From Bacteriovoracaceae bacterium (lineage in GTDB: Bacteria; Bdellovibrionota; Bacteriovoracia; Bacteriovoracales; Bacteriovoracaceae), in the NCBI GenBank assembly GCA_947446575.1, contig CANFHC010000004.1:91186-155185 (forward strand): a stretch of DNA of 64,000 bases. The letters are read 5' to 3'. Position numbers and translations under genes: made by a program. Below the pieces are notes generated by a model. It had not been told where the DNA came from, searched no databases, and saw only the letters and a list, made by a program, of their open reading frames with translations. Positions 62,888 to 64,000 of this stretch are shown here, in pieces. How positions within the stretch are numbered: the first letter of the stretch is position 1; every line of letters starts with the position of its first letter.

Positions 62888-64000
62888 TTAGATGTCTGCT
62901 TTGAAACCGAAGTAGATTTTTGTGTCTTTGATTTCTTTGTTCGTAGCAACAGTCGTTTCATACTTAGTCACAGCGTTAGTGAACATTAAGTGGTAACGGA
63001 AGTTAACATCTGACATTGGCTTCCAATAAGATCCAACTGCAAAAGAATTTTTTTTGAAGTTTGTGTTTGCAGCAACGTTAGCTTCATCAGTATATTTATC
63101 ATTGATGTAAGTCGCAATTGGAGTGAAGTCACCAACTGCGTAAGCTACGTTAGCGTAGATAGATTTTGTTTTTTGTTCTTTTAAAGTAGGACCTGTACCA
63201 GTAGCTCCGTTAGCGTTTGGTTTTTTCAATTGTTTATAATCAGCATCAATTACAGCACCTGCAACTTCTGATCTTAAGCCAGCATTCCACATAGTATAAT
63301 TAACGTCTGCTGTTCTAGAAGTTGTAGTTGCGTGATCTATGTTTCCATTTTGCTTAGCAGTTTGGAAAGCAAGAACTGGTTGAACCATCTTGTTTAAGAA
63401 GTTTCCAGTATAGAATGCACCTAAAGCTAGACCAGTATTTTTTTGCTCAATTCCAGATGAATCTGTGATCGTTGTGTTTGGATTAGAAACAGCAAGATCT
63501 AGAGTGTTTGTGCCCATGAATTTAAACATAGCTGTTACGCCGTAACGGTAATCAGATCCAAAAGCTAATTTATAGTTTGTAGCAGCTTGAGAAACTAGAA
63601 ATACGTCAGTTCCAGAAACAGTACCTTCACGTCCGTAAGAGTATCCATTCCAGTTTTGTTTACCAAAACGAGTTGTGAATAAGGAGTTTTTGTGATCAAT
63701 GTAAAGGTAATCAACTTGAGTTGAAGATGTGATTTCTCTTAAAGTTGCAGCGTTTGTAGTTGAACTTGTGTTCGTAGAAACAGGGTTACCAGCTTCTTTA
63801 GCAAATCTATAACGAAATCTGTATGAAAGATTTTCGTTAACATTACCCATTAAGTTTAGACGGATAAGGTTGTTTGAAAAGTTGTTATACTTTTCTGTTG
63901 TTTCAACACCAGCTTGTGAAGTTGTTTTAACGTTCGCGTTTACGAAATCAGCACGCCCTTCCAAGTTGAATTTGTAATCAAAAGCAGATGCAACAGTAGA
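62888..64000 (-). CDS. Outer-membrane beta-barrel porin (5' end cut by window edge)
   Basis: A 370-residue segment open to the right window edge. The first visible residues STVASAFDYKFNLEGRADF contain an ASA signal-peptidase site, so only the start of the signal peptide is missing. The rest alternates polar and hydrophobic residues in strand-length blocks with aromatic girdles (NLSYRFRYRFAKEAG, SLFTTRFGKQNWNGYSYG, LGAFYTGNFLNK, NFRYHLMFTNAV) and ends IYFGFKADI. This fits a phosphate-selective or general porin. The neighbouring pstS makes a phosphate role possible but unproven. A TTG at 63964 is not the true start. Confidence 0.82.
   Translation of the reverse strand, partial: STVASAFDYKFNLEGRADFVNANVKTTSQAGVETTEKYNNFSNNLIRLNLMGNVNENLSYRFRYRFAKEAGNPVSTNTSSTTNAATLREITSSTQVDYLYIDHKNSLFTTRFGKQNWNGYSYGREGTVSGTDVFLVSQAATNYKLAFGSDYRYGVTAMFKFMGTNTLDLAVSNPNTTITDSSGIEQKNTGLALGAFYTGNFLNKMVQPVLAFQTAKQNGNIDHATTTSRTADVNYTMWNAGLRSEVAGAVIDADYKQLKKPNANGATGTGPTLKEQKTKSIYANVAYAVGDFTPIATYINDKYTDEANVAANTNFKKNSFAVGSYWKPMSDVNFRYHLMFTNAVTKYETTVATNKEIKDTKIYFGFKADI

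Overview
The window reads as the replication-origin region of an AT-rich Gram-negative bacterium. The gene order (F-ATPase genes, bactofilin, parB-parA, rsmG-mnmG-mnmE, yidC-yidD-rnpA-rpmH, then dnaA-dnaN-recF-gyrB-gyrA) together with signal peptides, an outer-membrane porin, lipoproteins and OmpA/TPR envelope proteins suggests a member of the Bdellovibrionota, perhaps Bacteriovorax or Peredibacter. That placement is inference from gene order and protein style, with no search behind it.

Layout. Bases 1-13268 are almost entirely minus-strand: atpD (cut by the window edge), atpG, atpA, atpH, two b-type stalk genes, a bactofilin, parB, parA, rsmG, mnmG, mnmE, yidC, yidD, rnpA and rpmH. Transcription diverges between rpmH and dnaA. 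Bases 13460-25463 are plus-strand: dnaA, a strong terminator, a cluster of DnaA boxes with an AT-rich unwinding region (oriC), dnaN, recF, gyrB, gyrA, a TPR lipoprotein, then atpZ/I-like genes, atpB and atpE. Bases 25558-35547 run on the minus strand: mfd, two periplasmic parvulin/SurA-type foldases, pdxA, uvrA and a SpoU-type RNA methyltransferase. Bases 35623-53700 hold two consecutive sets of complex I membrane-arm genes (nuoA-H-J-K-L-M-N twice), followed by a giant GYF/TPR membrane protein. Three tRNA genes, a DUF937-OmpA protein, a cold-shock-like RRM protein with a DEAD-box helicase, a MoxR-DUF58-transglutaminase cluster, a TauE/SafE permease, pstS and a porin cut by the right edge complete the window.

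How it fits together. DnaA, oriC, DnaN, RecF and gyrase form the initiation and elongation set. ParA, ParB and two 16-bp parS sites beside mnmG form the segregation set. RnpA, YidD, YidC, MnmE, MnmG and RsmG handle RNA processing and membrane-protein insertion. The ATP synthase is split on either side of oriC, with F1 and both stalk genes on the left and the a and c subunits on the right. The tandem nuo modules encode every membrane subunit of NADH dehydrogenase twice but no peripheral-arm subunit, so they must work with hydrophilic subunits encoded elsewhere.

The most unusual signals are the duplicated but divergent complex I membrane arms; an in-frame array of 16-bp palindromes on a 27-bp period inside mnmE, with a sister palindrome between parB and the bactofilin gene; parS sites that double as or resemble a ribosome-binding site; signal peptides on all three types of Fo subunit; and a tiny basic ORF between oriC and dnaN.
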